This document shows, piece by piece, positions 9,532 through 20,011 of a stretch of 64,000 nucleotides of DNA (its first letter is position 1; each line of letters begins with the position of its first letter). A program made the position numbers and the translations under genes. The stretch comes from Streptococcus australis (GTDB lineage Bacteria > Bacillota > Bacilli > Lactobacillales > Streptococcaceae). Location of the stretch: assembly GCF_901543175.1 (NCBI RefSeq), contig NZ_LR594040.1:682001-746000 (forward strand). The letters are read 5' to 3'. The notes beneath the pieces were generated by a model. It did no database searches and was not told the origin of the DNA. It saw only the letters and a program-made list of their open reading frames with translations.

Positions 9532-10755
9532 ATGAAACGTTCCTTCGACTCTCGAGTCGACTATAGTCTTCTTCTACCAGTATTTTGTCTACTGGTGATT
9601 GGAGTAGTGGCTATTTATATAGCAGTTAGCCATGACTATCCCAATAATGTACTTCCAATTCTAGGTCAACAAATCGCCTGGATTGCTTTAGGGCTTGTCA
9701 TTGGCTTTGTCGTCATGTTCTTCAATACCGAGTTTTTATGGAAGGTGACTCCCTATCTTTATGTCTTAGGTTTGGCTTTGATGGTTCTCCCCCTTGTTTT
9801 TTACAATCCGAGTTTAGTAGCTTCTACGGGTGCTAAAAACTGGGTGTCAATTGGAGGGACAACACTTTTTCAACCATCTGAGTTCATGAAGATTTCCTAT
9901 ATCTTGATATTGGCTCGAGTCATTGTACAATTCACTCAAAAACACAAGGAATGGCGACGAACTATTCCCTTGGATTTCCTATTGATTGGTTGGATGATTG
10001 CCTTTACCATCCCAGTCTTGATCCTTCTAGCCCTACAAAGTGACTTGGGGACTGCCTTGGTCTTCGTAGCTATTTTTGCAGGCATGGTCCTCCTTTCAGG
10101 TGTTTCGTGGAAGATTATCATTCCAGTTTTTGCTACAGGAGTGACTGCAGTAGCAGGCTTCTTAGCGATTTTTATCAGTAAAGATGGACGTGCTTTCTTG
10201 CATCAGATTGGGATGCCGACCTACCAGATTAACCGTATTTTGGCTTGGCTCAATCCCTTCGACTTTGCACAAACAACGACTTACCAACAGGCGCAGGGGC
10301 AAATTGCTATTGGAAGTGGTGGCTTGTTTGGACAAGGGTTCAATGTGTCCAATCTCCTCATTCCAGTACGTGAGAGTGATATGATTTTCACAGTGATTGC
10401 TGAAGATTTTGGTTTCATTGGTTCAGTCTTTGTCATTGCTTTATACTTACTTCTTATTTATCGGATGTTGAAGATTACGCTCAGATCAAATAACCAGTTC
10501 TACACCTACATCTCGACTGGATTTATCATGATGTTGCTCTTCCATATTTTTGAAAATATCGGTGCCGTGACAGGCTTACTTCCTTTGACAGGGATTCCCT
10601 TACCATTCATTTCTCAAGGGGGTTCCGCAATTATTAGTAACCTCATCGGTGTCGGTCTCCTCTTGTCTATGAGTTACCAGACTAATCTAGCAGAAGAGAA
10701 AAGTGGAAAAGTTCCATTCAAACGAAAGAAAGTCGTCCTAAAACAAATCAAATAA
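9532..10755 (+). CDS. rodA: RodA/FtsW-family SEDS glycosyltransferase
   Basis: Integral membrane protein of 407 residues with about ten hydrophobic helices, of the SEDS family that polymerises lipid II into glycan strands together with a class B penicillin-binding protein. Typical signatures are GAKNWVSIGG, LQPSEFMKI-like FQPSEFMKI, QSDLGTA, the QQAQGQIAIGSGG segment and PFISQGGSA near the end. The tail is basic. It lies 5 bases after dinG and 10 bases before the DJ-1 gene. By pneumococcal synteny this is RodA (peripheral wall synthesis) rather than FtsW, but sequence alone does not settle which. Confidence 0.88.
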   Translation: MKRSFDSRVDYSLLLPVFCLLVIGVVAIYIAVSHDYPNNVLPILGQQIAWIALGLVIGFVVMFFNTEFLWKVTPYLYVLGLALMVLPLVFYNPSLVASTGAKNWVSIGGTTLFQPSEFMKISYILILARVIVQFTQKHKEWRRTIPLDFLLIGWMIAFTIPVLILLALQSDLGTALVFVAIFAGMVLLSGVSWKIIIPVFATGVTAVAGFLAIFISKDGRAFLHQIGMPTYQINRILAWLNPFDFAQTTTYQQAQGQIAIGSGGLFGQGFNVSNLLIPVRESDMIFTVIAEDFGFIGSVFVIALYLLLIYRMLKITLRSNNQFYTYISTGFIMMLLFHIFENIGAVTGLLPLTGIPLPFISQGGSAIISNLIGVGLLLSMSYQTNLAEEKSGKVPFKRKKVVLKQIK

Positions 10756-10765
10756 GGAGGCCACT

Positions 10766-11320
10766 ATGGCAAAAGTTGCAGTTATCTTAGCAAATGGCTT
10801 TGAAGAAATCGAAGCCTTGACAGTAGTCGATGTCTTGCGTCGAGCAAACATTTCTTGTGATATGGTAGGATTTGAGGAGCAGGTGACAGGATCACATGAC
10901 ATTCAGGTAAAAGCCGATCGTGTCTTTGATGGTGATTTATCCGACTATGACTTGCTCGTTCTTCCAGGTGGCATGCCTGGATCAGCAAATCTACGGGATA
11001 ATCAAGCCCTCATTTCTGAGATTCAAGCCTTTAACCAAGAGGGAAAGAAGATCTCGGCTATCTGTGCAGCCCCAATCGCCCTCCATCAAGCAGGTGTTTT
11101 AAAAGACAAGCGTTTTACCTGTTATGATGGTGTTCAGGCGCAAATTACTAACGGGATTTACCAAAAGGAAACAGTTGTTGTGGATGGTAATCTAATAACC
11201 AGCCGAGGACCGTCAACTGCACTTGCCTTTGCCTATGAATTGGTGGAGCAGTTGGGAGGAGATGCTGAAAGTTTACGAGTTGGCATGCTCTATCGAGATG
11301 TCTTTGGAAATCAGCAATAA
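10766..11320 (+). CDS. DJ-1/PfpI family protein
   Basis: Small cytosolic flavodoxin-like protein of 184 residues in the DJ-1/ThiJ/YajL family, whose members act as glyoxalases, chaperone-like or deglycase proteins. Visible features are the N-terminal NGFEEIEA motif with the conserved Glu, LVLPGGMPGS, and the nucleophile-elbow cysteine C100 in ISAICAAP, followed by TSRGPSTALAFA. Ribosome-binding site AAGGAGG. It is the last gene of the dinG-rodA unit, ended by a strong terminator. The exact substrate cannot be read from the sequence. Confidence 0.9.
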   Translation: MAKVAVILANGFEEIEALTVVDVLRRANISCDMVGFEEQVTGSHDIQVKADRVFDGDLSDYDLLVLPGGMPGSANLRDNQALISEIQAFNQEGKKISAICAAPIALHQAGVLKDKRFTCYDGVQAQITNGIYQKETVVVDGNLITSRGPSTALAFAYELVEQLGGDAESLRVGMLYRDVFGNQQ

Positions 11321-11345
11321 AACGAGAGGTAAACTCTCGTTTTTT
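11319..11345 (+). terminator. Terminator after the DJ-1 gene
   Basis: AACGAGAG / CTCTCGTT hairpin with a GTAAA-type loop and a run of T residues, starting directly at the stop codon. Confidence 0.9.
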
Positions 11346-11391
11346 ACTTGGAAAAATCTAGGAAATCATCGCTTTTTTCATAAAAAAATGG

Positions 11392-11397
11392 TATAAT
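11392..11397 (+). promoter_or_regulatory. Extended -10 of the HAD/gyrB unit
   Basis: TGGTATAAT is an extended -10 element lying 7 bases before ATG at 11405. An ATG at 11396 overlaps this box and cannot be transcribed, which excludes it as the start. Confidence 0.75.
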
Positions 11398-11404
11398 GAA
11401 GGGT

Positions 11405-13929
<2,525 letters not shown>

Positions 13930-13968
13930 AAATTGTGGGAAATAGTTCCCTTGGTTTAAAAAATATGA

Positions 13969-13974
13969 TATAAT
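13969..13974 (+). promoter_or_regulatory. Extended -10 upstream of ezrA
   Basis: TGATATAAT extended -10, with no good -35 at 17 bp. A small GGGAA/TTCCC hairpin (13937-13950) between gyrB and this box may be a weak terminator. AAAGGAG ribosome-binding site follows before the ezrA ATG. Confidence 0.6.
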
Positions 13975-14009
13975 CATTACGATTGTTTCTAGTATAAAAG
14001 GAGTTTGAT

Positions 14010-15737
14010 ATGTCTAATGGACAACTAATTTATCTAATGGTTGCGATTGCAGTCATTTTGATTTTGGCTTATGTAGCGGCAATCTTCCTACGTAAGCGTA
14101 ATGTAAGTAGATTGACGGCCCTCGAAGAAAGAAAAGAAGAACTCTACAACCTCCCAGTTAATGATGAGGTTGAAGCCGTTAAAAACATGCACTTGATTGG
14201 TCAAAGTCAGGTAACCTTCCGTGAATGGAATCAAAAATGGGTCGATTTATCTCTTAACTCATTTGCTGATATTGAAAATAACCTGTTTGAAGCTGAAAGC
14301 TACAACAATTCTTTCCGTTTCTTTAAGGCAACACACAAAATTGATCAAATTGAGAGCCAAATCGACTTAATCGAAGAAGACATTGCAGCTATTCGCAATG
14401 CCCTCTCAGAACTTGAAAAACAAGAGTCTAAGAATAGCGGACGTGTTCTGCATGCTTTGGACTTATTTGAAAGTCTGCAACATACGGTAGCAGAAAATTC
14501 AGAACAGTATGGTGTGGCGCTACCTGAAATTGAGAAGCAATTGGAAATGATTCAGTCGGAATTCTCTCAATTTGTAACATTGAACTCTTCAGGTGACCCA
14601 GTTGAAGCTGCAGCAATTCTTGATTCAACTGAAAATCATATTCTCGCTTTGACACATATCGTTGAACGAATTCCAGCTCTTGTTGAAACCTTGACAAAGG
14701 AACTGCCAGGACAATTGGAAGATTTGGAGGAAGGCTACCGTAAACTCTTAGATGCTAACTTCCACTTTACTGAAACGGACATTGAGTCACGCTTCCAACT
14801 TTTACATGAATCCTTGAAAAATAATCAAGAAAACATCCGCCAGTTGGAATTGGACAATGCGGAGTATGAAAATACACAAATCCAAGAAGAGATTAATGCG
14901 CTCTACGATATTTTCACGCGTGAAATTGCTGCTCAAAAAGTCGTTGAAAGTCTTCTTTCAACGCTTCCAACCTATCTCAATCACCTGAAAGAAAACAACC
15001 AAGTTCTTGTTCAAGATCTTGAACGCTTAAATAAAACCTATCTTCTTCCAGAAAGTGATGGAAATCATGTTCGCCGTCTTCAAGCAGAATTGGCAGCACT
15101 TGATACAGCTATCTTAGAGGTAACAGAGGATCAAGGTGAGCCAACTCAAGCCTTCTCTGTTCTTCAAGAACAGATGGAAATGCTGCAAAGCAACCTTAAG
15201 GATATTGAAGATGAGCAAATCTCTGTGAGCGAACGACTTGCCAAAATTGAAAAAGACGACCTCAATGCTCGTCAAAAAGCAAATATTTATGTGAATCGTT
15301 TGCATACCATTAAACGATACATGGAGAAGAGAAACTTGCCAGGTATTCCTCAAAGTTTCTTGAAACTCTTCTTTACTGCAAGTCACAACACAGAGGATTT
15401 GATGGCAGAGTTAGAGCAACCACAAGTGAATATTGAATCCGTTAAACGAATTCTTGAAGTCGCAACCAATGATATGGAAGCACTTGAAACAGAAACATAT
15501 GACATCGTTAAATATGCAACATTGACGGAGCAACTCTTGCAATACTCAAACCGTTACCGTTCATTTGATGAACGTATCCAAGATGCTTTCAATGAAGCTC
15601 TTGAAATTTTTGAGAAAGATTTTGACTATAAAACATCATTTGAAAAGATTTCGCAGGCCTTGGAAGTTGCAGAGCCAGGAGTTACAAATCGCTTTGTTTC
15701 TTCTTATGAAAAAACACGTGAAGCGATTCGCTTCTAA
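14010..15737 (+). CDS. ezrA: Septation ring formation regulator EzrA
   Basis: Division protein that modulates FtsZ ring assembly and links it to wall synthesis enzymes. The 575-residue length is typical. One N-terminal transmembrane helix (about residues 5-27, N-out topology expected) is followed by basic residues and then almost entirely spectrin-like coiled-coil sequence rich in Glu, Leu and Gln. It is single-gene, with its own promoter and a terminator. Confidence 0.95.
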   Translation: MSNGQLIYLMVAIAVILILAYVAAIFLRKRNVSRLTALEERKEELYNLPVNDEVEAVKNMHLIGQSQVTFREWNQKWVDLSLNSFADIENNLFEAESYNNSFRFFKATHKIDQIESQIDLIEEDIAAIRNALSELEKQESKNSGRVLHALDLFESLQHTVAENSEQYGVALPEIEKQLEMIQSEFSQFVTLNSSGDPVEAAAILDSTENHILALTHIVERIPALVETLTKELPGQLEDLEEGYRKLLDANFHFTETDIESRFQLLHESLKNNQENIRQLELDNAEYENTQIQEEINALYDIFTREIAAQKVVESLLSTLPTYLNHLKENNQVLVQDLERLNKTYLLPESDGNHVRRLQAELAALDTAILEVTEDQGEPTQAFSVLQEQMEMLQSNLKDIEDEQISVSERLAKIEKDDLNARQKANIYVNRLHTIKRYMEKRNLPGIPQSFLKLFFTASHNTEDLMAELEQPQVNIESVKRILEVATNDMEALETETYDIVKYATLTEQLLQYSNRYRSFDERIQDAFNEALEIFEKDFDYKTSFEKISQALEVAEPGVTNRFVSSYEKTREAIRF

Positions 15738-15743
15738 TACCTG

Positions 15744-15770
15744 AAAAGCTTAGATCATCTAGGCTTTTTA
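15744..15770 (+). terminator. Terminator after ezrA
   Basis: AAAAGCTTAGA / TCTAGGCTTTT stem with a 3-base loop and one G-U pair, then T residues. Confidence 0.85.
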
Positions 15771-15830
15771 TTATTTCTTTCAAAAATAGAAGAATATCGA
15801 TTTATCATTGAAATTATAGTTCTGATTTGA

Positions 15831-15836
15831 TATGAT
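15831..15836 (+). promoter_or_regulatory. Extended -10 of pgdA, 6 bases before the ATG
   Basis: TGATATGAT, then GGAGGT, then ATG. The transcript would begin at or within a base or two of the start codon, so the GGAGGT, although it resembles a ribosome-binding site, would mostly not be transcribed. Confidence 0.65.
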
Positions 15837-15842
15837 GGAGGT

Positions 15843-17234
15843 ATGAAGAAAAATAGAGAGAAGCGTGTTTCCCACGATAAAAAGAGAAATGTATTACTTG
15901 TTTTAGTCGGTATTTTAAGTCTTGCTATGATCTGCCTAGGTGGCGTGATTGGGTACAAGATTTTGCAGAAACAATCCTATGAACAAAAAATTGAAGCCTT
16001 AAAAAACGAAAAAGACCAACAGTTCAACGCAGGCAGTCAGAAAGACCATTTCCGAAAAGGTCAAGCTGAGGTGTTTGCCTACTACCCTCTTCAAGGGGAG
16101 GAAGTCATTGCACCTGTTAGGGAAAAAATCAACCAGGATATTAAAGAAAAGCTGGAAGATAAAGAGGATTTGGTCTTTTATTATACCGAGCAATTGGATC
16201 CTGTTTTAAAGGGAGTTGTGGCTCGTAATATCAGTAAGCAAGTCTACGATTTGTCTGCAAGAAAGGTTGAAGAAAAAGAAAATACTTCTTTGGGGAAAGT
16301 TTACTTGACAGAAGATGGTAAACTTTTTACTCTTAGTCAACTCTTCAAGGATGCAAGCAAGGCTAAGGAACTCCTACTGAGTCAAATCAAATCAACTCTA
16401 GAAGATAAGAAACTTGACCAGACAAAAATTGATCAGGTCCTAAAAAACTTTACAGACCAAGATTTGTCGTCATGGAGCTTTGATTATAAAGATAGTCAAA
16501 TCATCCTTTATCCTGCTGACCTAGGGGAGACTCTGGAGGAAATTGCTCTACCAATATCCAGTTTCTTTGATGTCTTGGAGTCCTCTTATCTTTTAGAAAA
16601 GGATGCTGAACTCTATCAAGCTTACTTTGCTCAGAAAAATAAAAAAGTTGTAGCCTTGACCTTTGATGATGGACCAAATCCAGCTACAACTACACAAGCT
16701 TTGGATACATTGGCTAAGTACAATGTAAAGGCGACCTTCTTTGTACTTGGTAAAAATATTGCTGGCAATGAAGATCTTCTGAAACGAATGAAATCAGAAG
16801 GGCATGTTGTGGGAAACCATAGCTGGAATCATCCTGTTCTTTCAAAATTGACTCTTGAAGATGCTAAAAAGCAAATTACGGATACAGAAGATTCCTTGAC
16901 CAAGGTCTTAGGTTCGAGTTCTAAACTCATGCGCCCGCCTTATGGTGCCATTACAGATGATATCCGTAATAGTCTGGACTTGAGCTTTATCATGTGGAAT
17001 GTGGATAGTTTGGACTGGAAGAGTAAGAATGAGACAGCCATTTTAACAGAGATTCAGCATCAAGTTCGTAATGGATCCATTGTTCTTATGCATGATATTC
17101 ATGGCGCTACGGTTAATGCTCTTCCAAAGATTATAGAATATCTGAAAGAGCAAGGTTATACATTTGTGACGATTCCGGAAATGCTCAACTCTCGCTTGAA
17201 AGCTCACGAAATGTATTATGACCGTGATCAATAA
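15843..17234 (+). CDS. pgdA: Peptidoglycan N-acetylglucosamine deacetylase
   Basis: Membrane-anchored enzyme that removes acetyl groups from GlcNAc in peptidoglycan and so gives lysozyme resistance. 463 residues. A basic N-terminus and one transmembrane helix (about residues 18-40) are followed by an extracellular domain, then a C-terminal NodB polysaccharide deacetylase domain from about residue 268. Its motifs are TFDDGP (catalytic Asp pair), HSWNHP (metal-binding His), RPPYG, DSLDW and LMHDIH. Architecture and length match pneumococcal PgdA. It has its own promoter. Confidence 0.94.
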   Translation: MKKNREKRVSHDKKRNVLLVLVGILSLAMICLGGVIGYKILQKQSYEQKIEALKNEKDQQFNAGSQKDHFRKGQAEVFAYYPLQGEEVIAPVREKINQDIKEKLEDKEDLVFYYTEQLDPVLKGVVARNISKQVYDLSARKVEEKENTSLGKVYLTEDGKLFTLSQLFKDASKAKELLLSQIKSTLEDKKLDQTKIDQVLKNFTDQDLSSWSFDYKDSQIILYPADLGETLEEIALPISSFFDVLESSYLLEKDAELYQAYFAQKNKKVVALTFDDGPNPATTTQALDTLAKYNVKATFFVLGKNIAGNEDLLKRMKSEGHVVGNHSWNHPVLSKLTLEDAKKQITDTEDSLTKVLGSSSKLMRPPYGAITDDIRNSLDLSFIMWNVDSLDWKSKNETAILTEIQHQVRNGSIVLMHDIHGATVNALPKIIEYLKEQGYTFVTIPEMLNSRLKAHEMYYDRDQ

Positions 17235-17240
17235 TTATTA

Positions 17241-17291
17241 AAATCTAAAGGAGCAAGTGTTCTGTTAATCTGGCTTTGTTTCTTTAGATTT
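17241..17291 (+). terminator. Possible weak terminator between pgdA and the aldo/keto reductase
   Basis: A perfect 10-bp inverted repeat AAATCTAAAG / CTTTAGATTT spans a 31-base loop, and the right arm runs into TTTTCTT. The large loop and AT-rich stem make efficiency uncertain. Confidence 0.4.
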
Positions 17292-17311
17292 TCTTCACAT
17301 AGAAAGGAAAA

Positions 17312-18157
17312 ATGATGAAAGCTTATACCCTTAATAACGGAGTTTCAATCCCAGTTTTAGGATTTGGAACATGGAAAGCTGAAAATGGAGAAGTGGCCTA
17401 CCAAGCTGTTTTAGACGCCTTGAAAGCTGGCTACCGCCATATCGATACTGCAGCTATCTACAAAAATGAGGAGAGTGTTGGTCGCGCTATTCGGGATAGC
17501 GATATTCCACGCCAAGAAATCTTTGTAACGACCAAACTCTGGAATAGCAATCACAGCTATGAAGAAGCTCGCCAAGCTTTTGAGCAATCAATGGAAAAAC
17601 TGGGATTGGACTATTTAGATTTGTACCTTATCCATTGGCCAAATCCAAAACCACTAAGAGAAAATGACGCGTGGAAAACTCGTAATGCTGAAGTCTGGAG
17701 AGCGATGGAGGACCTTTACCAAGAAGGCAAAATCCGTGCTATCGGAGTTAGTAATTTCCTTCCCAAGCATTTGGATGCCTTGCTTGAGACAGCAAGAATC
17801 ATTCCTGCAGTCAATCAGGTGCGCTTGGCCCCTGGAGTTTATCAAGAGGAAGTGGTTACCTATTGTAGAGAGAAGGGAATTCTCCTAGAGGCCTGGGGAC
17901 CTTTTGGGCAAGGAGAGTTGTTTGACAAGAAAGAAGTCCAAGAAATTGCTGCAAAGCATGGGAAATCAGTGGCTCAAGTCGCCTTGGCATGGAGTTTGGC
18001 AGAAGGTTTCTTGCCTCTACCTAAGTCAGTGACAGCCTCTCGCATCCAGAGCAATCTTGACTGTTTTGGGATTGAACTCAGCAAAGAAGAACGAGAAATC
18101 TTGAAGAAAATCTCGGTGACTTCTGGTGCACCACGTGTGGATGAGATGGATTTTTAG
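17312..18157 (+). CDS. Aldo/keto reductase
   Basis: NADPH-dependent cytosolic carbonyl reductase of the AKR superfamily, 2,5-diketo-gluconate reductase-like group, 281 residues. Catalytic tetrad signatures are visible: HIDTAAIYKNE (Asp and Tyr), TTKLW (Lys) and LIHWP (His). The NADP-binding C-terminal part shows LPKSVTASRIQSNL. Ribosome-binding site AGAAAGGAAA precedes ATGATG, so the start may be 17312 or 17315. The natural substrate is unknown. Confidence 0.92.
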   Translation: MMKAYTLNNGVSIPVLGFGTWKAENGEVAYQAVLDALKAGYRHIDTAAIYKNEESVGRAIRDSDIPRQEIFVTTKLWNSNHSYEEARQAFEQSMEKLGLDYLDLYLIHWPNPKPLRENDAWKTRNAEVWRAMEDLYQEGKIRAIGVSNFLPKHLDALLETARIIPAVNQVRLAPGVYQEEVVTYCREKGILLEAWGPFGQGELFDKKEVQEIAAKHGKSVAQVALAWSLAEGFLPLPKSVTASRIQSNLDCFGIELSKEEREILKKISVTSGAPRVDEMDF

Positions 18158-18173
18158 AAAGTAAGAAAAAGAA

Positions 18174-18202
18174 TTGTAAATTTCGTGCCTTTCTGATATA
18201 AT
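18174..18202 (+). promoter_or_regulatory. Promoter of the glyQ T-box transcript
   Basis: -35 TTGTAA (18174-18179), 17-bp spacer, extended -10 TGATATAAT (18197-18202). Transcription should start near 18209. Confidence 0.8.
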
Positions 18203-18208
18203 ATTCAA

Positions 18209-18412
18209 CAGGAAAGAAAGTCTTATGGCGTTCTTCAAGCGAGCTTGGGACAGTGGGAGCCAAGTAGAACAAGGTAAGAAACTGGCGCTTTCTGTCGTAT
18301 TTTTTAAAAACAATGAAGTAATAAATTAGGGTGGAACCGCGTTTCAACGCCCCTAGTCGCAAGGCTTGGGTGTTAAAATTCGGTTCTTTTTGAATTTCGT
18401 CAAACACCCAAG
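18209..18412 (+). promoter_or_regulatory. Glycine T-box riboswitch leader
   Basis: The conserved T-box core AGGGTGGAACCGCG lies at 18328-18341 and pairs with CGCCCCT (18349-18354) as antiterminator. Its bulge TGGA (18332-18335) matches the tRNA-Gly acceptor end UCCA. A GGC triplet (in TCTTATGGCG, about 18227) upstream is the likely glycine specifier. The arm CTTGGGTGTT (18365-18374) can pair back on AACGCCC to break the antiterminator, and also with AACACCCAAG (18403-18412) next to the downstream ribosome-binding site. Uncharged tRNA-Gly should allow expression of the downstream genes, including glyQ. Confidence 0.9.
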
Positions 18413-18426
18413 AGGAAAGGAACATA

Positions 18427-18798
18427 ATGATTAAAGGATCTTGTTTATGTAAAGCAGTCACCTACACTTTAGATGAAGAATTGTCGGAAATAGTTTTTTG
18501 CCATTGCTCATTCTGTCGGAAAGCAACTGCGTCGGCCTACACAGTTAATGCCAAAGTTAGCAGCAAAAATCTGGTATTGTATGGAAAAGAGAATTTGGTT
18601 AGCTATAGTTCATCTCCAGGGAAACAACGTTATTACTGCCAGAACTGTCACAGTCAAATTTTCACTGCTCAAGAAAATATACCAGAAGTCTGTGCTTTGA
18701 AATTAGGAACAATAGATGAATGCGATCAGAATTTACAAACGGTTCCCAAACGTCATATTTTTCAGGACCCAGCTTTTTCTTGGCTGCTTGATGAATAA
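18427..18798 (+). CDS. GFA/Mss4-fold zinc protein
   Basis: 123-residue cytosolic protein of the GFA (glutathione-dependent formaldehyde-activating enzyme-like) family. Zinc-binding cysteines are seen in GSCLCKAVTY near the N-terminus, FCHCSFCRKA near residue 27, and CQNCHSQIF near residue 76. Family members are mostly of unknown activity, and the annotation as formaldehyde-activating is not reliable. It sits directly behind the glycine T-box (14 bases past the last hairpin arm) and 35 bases before glyQ, so it should be induced by glycine starvation with the synthetase. The link to glycine is an inference from position. Confidence 0.82.
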   Translation: MIKGSCLCKAVTYTLDEELSEIVFCHCSFCRKATASAYTVNAKVSSKNLVLYGKENLVSYSSSPGKQRYYCQNCHSQIFTAQENIPEVCALKLGTIDECDQNLQTVPKRHIFQDPAFSWLLDE

Positions 18799-18833
18799 AT
18801 CTAAAAAGATAATATAAATTAAAGGAGTAAACA

Positions 18834-19751
18834 ATGTCTAAGAAATTAACATTTCAAGAAATTATTTTGACTTTGCAACAATTTTGGAATGACCAAGGTT
18901 GTATGCTCATGCAGGCTTATGACAATGAAAAAGGTGCAGGTACAATGAGTCCTTACACCTTCCTGCGTGCCATCGGGCCTGAGCCATGGAATGCGGCTTA
19001 TGTCGAGCCATCACGTCGTCCTGCTGACGGCCGTTATGGGGAAAACCCTAACCGTCTTTACCAACACCACCAATTCCAAGTGGTCATGAAGCCTTCTCCA
19101 TCAAATATCCAAGAGCTTTACCTAGAATCCTTGGAAAAATTGGGCATTAATCCTTTGGAACACGATATTCGTTTTGTCGAGGACAACTGGGAAAACCCAT
19201 CAACTGGTTCAGCTGGTCTTGGTTGGGAAGTTTGGCTCGATGGGATGGAAATCACTCAGTTTACTTATTTCCAACAAGTAGGTGGATTGGCAACTGGTCC
19301 TGTGACTGCAGAAGTTACTTATGGTTTGGAACGCTTGGCTTCTTACATCCAAGAAGTAGACTCTGTCTATGATATTGAGTGGGCTGATGGTGTAAAATAC
19401 GGAGAAATCTTCATCCAGCCTGAGTACGAGCATTCAAAATATTCATTTGAAATTTCGGACCAAGAAATGTTGCTGGAAAACTTTGATAAGTTTGAAAAAG
19501 AAGCCGGTCGTGCACTAGCAGAAGGCTTGGTTCACCCTGCCTACGACTATGTTCTCAAATGTTCACACACCTTTAACTTACTTGACGCGCGTGGAGCTGT
19601 TTCTGTAACCGAACGCGCAGGCTATATCGCTCGTATTCGTAACTTGGCCCGTGTCGTAGCCAAAACCTTTGTCGCAGAACGCAAACGCCTAGGTTACCCA
19701 CTTTTGGATGAAGCAACACGTGCCCAACTACTAGCAGAAGACGGAGAGTAG
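18834..19751 (+). CDS. glyQ: Glycyl-tRNA synthetase alpha subunit
   Basis: Catalytic subunit of the bacterial alpha2beta2 glycyl-tRNA synthetase, 305 residues, the usual length. Class II synthetase features include [14 protein letters not shown], the [22 protein letters not shown] stretch (motif 2) and the ATP-binding [10 protein letters not shown] (motif 3). AAAGGAG ribosome-binding site. It belongs to the T-box controlled unit. Unlike the usual tight glyQS pair it is separated from glyS by 260 bases that hold a structured repeat. Confidence 0.98.
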   Translation: MSKKLTFQEIILTLQQFWNDQGCMLMQAYDNEKGAGTMSPYTFLRAIGPEPWNAAYVEPSRRPADGRYGENPNRLYQHHQFQVVMKPSPSNIQELYLESLEKLGINPLEHDIRFVEDNWENPSTGSAGLGWEVWLDGMEITQFTYFQQVGGLATGPVTAEVTYGLERLASYIQEVDSVYDIEWADGVKYGEIFIQPEYEHSKYSFEISDQEMLLENFDKFEKEAGRALAEGLVHPAYDYVLKCSHTFNLLDARGAVSVTERAGYIARIRNLARVVAKTFVAERKRLGYPLLDEATRAQLLAEDGE

Positions 19752-19782
19752 TAAGTAATACTATGCTCTAAAATCGTTGAAG

Positions 19783-19799
19783 GCAAGTCGAAGACTTGC
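19783..19799 (+). repeat. Perfect hairpin after glyQ
   Basis: GCAAGTC-GAA-GACTTGC, a 7-bp perfect stem with 3-base loop, 31 bases past the glyQ stop and 6 bases before the 172-bp structured element. No T run follows, so it is not a canonical terminator. Confidence 0.7.
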
Positions 19800-19805
19800 T
19801 AGAGG

Positions 19806-19977
19806 GATATGCACCGCTGTACTGGTATGTGGGGATTTTTGAAACTTTAGGTTCAAAAATTAGTCAGCTAAATCCACTTTGATGAGACTGTTGGAAATCT
19901 TGGTTTATTTGGTATAAGATTTCCATACAGACTCACAAAGTTAGTTAGCGACGTCCCCAGTACTTAAGGTGCATATC
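19806..19977. repeat. 172-bp structured inverted-repeat element between glyQ and glyS
   Basis: The ends form a perfect 10-bp inverted repeat GATATGCACC / GGTGCATATC. Further inward GGGGA pairs with TCCCC. One inner arm is TTTTTGAA / TTCAAAAA around a short loop (19837-19860 region). A second long arm contains GCTAA / TTAGC, ACTTTG / CAAAGT, TGAGACTGT / ACAGACTCA (one mismatch) and a perfect TGGAAATCTT (19892-19901) / AAGATTTCCA (19916-19925). The whole can fold as a three-way junction. It holds no open frame of note. It may be a miniature mobile element or a structured RNA; I do not recognise it as BOX or RUP. Confidence 0.75.
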
Positions 19978-20011
19978 AAAAAAAGATTGAAGAAGATGTA
20001 AAGGAAATAAC

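Noticed and set aside
18427-18798. Naming the GFA-fold protein formaldehyde-activating enzyme
   Set aside because: Most GFA-family proteins lack proven activity, and there is no glutathione or formaldehyde pathway context here.
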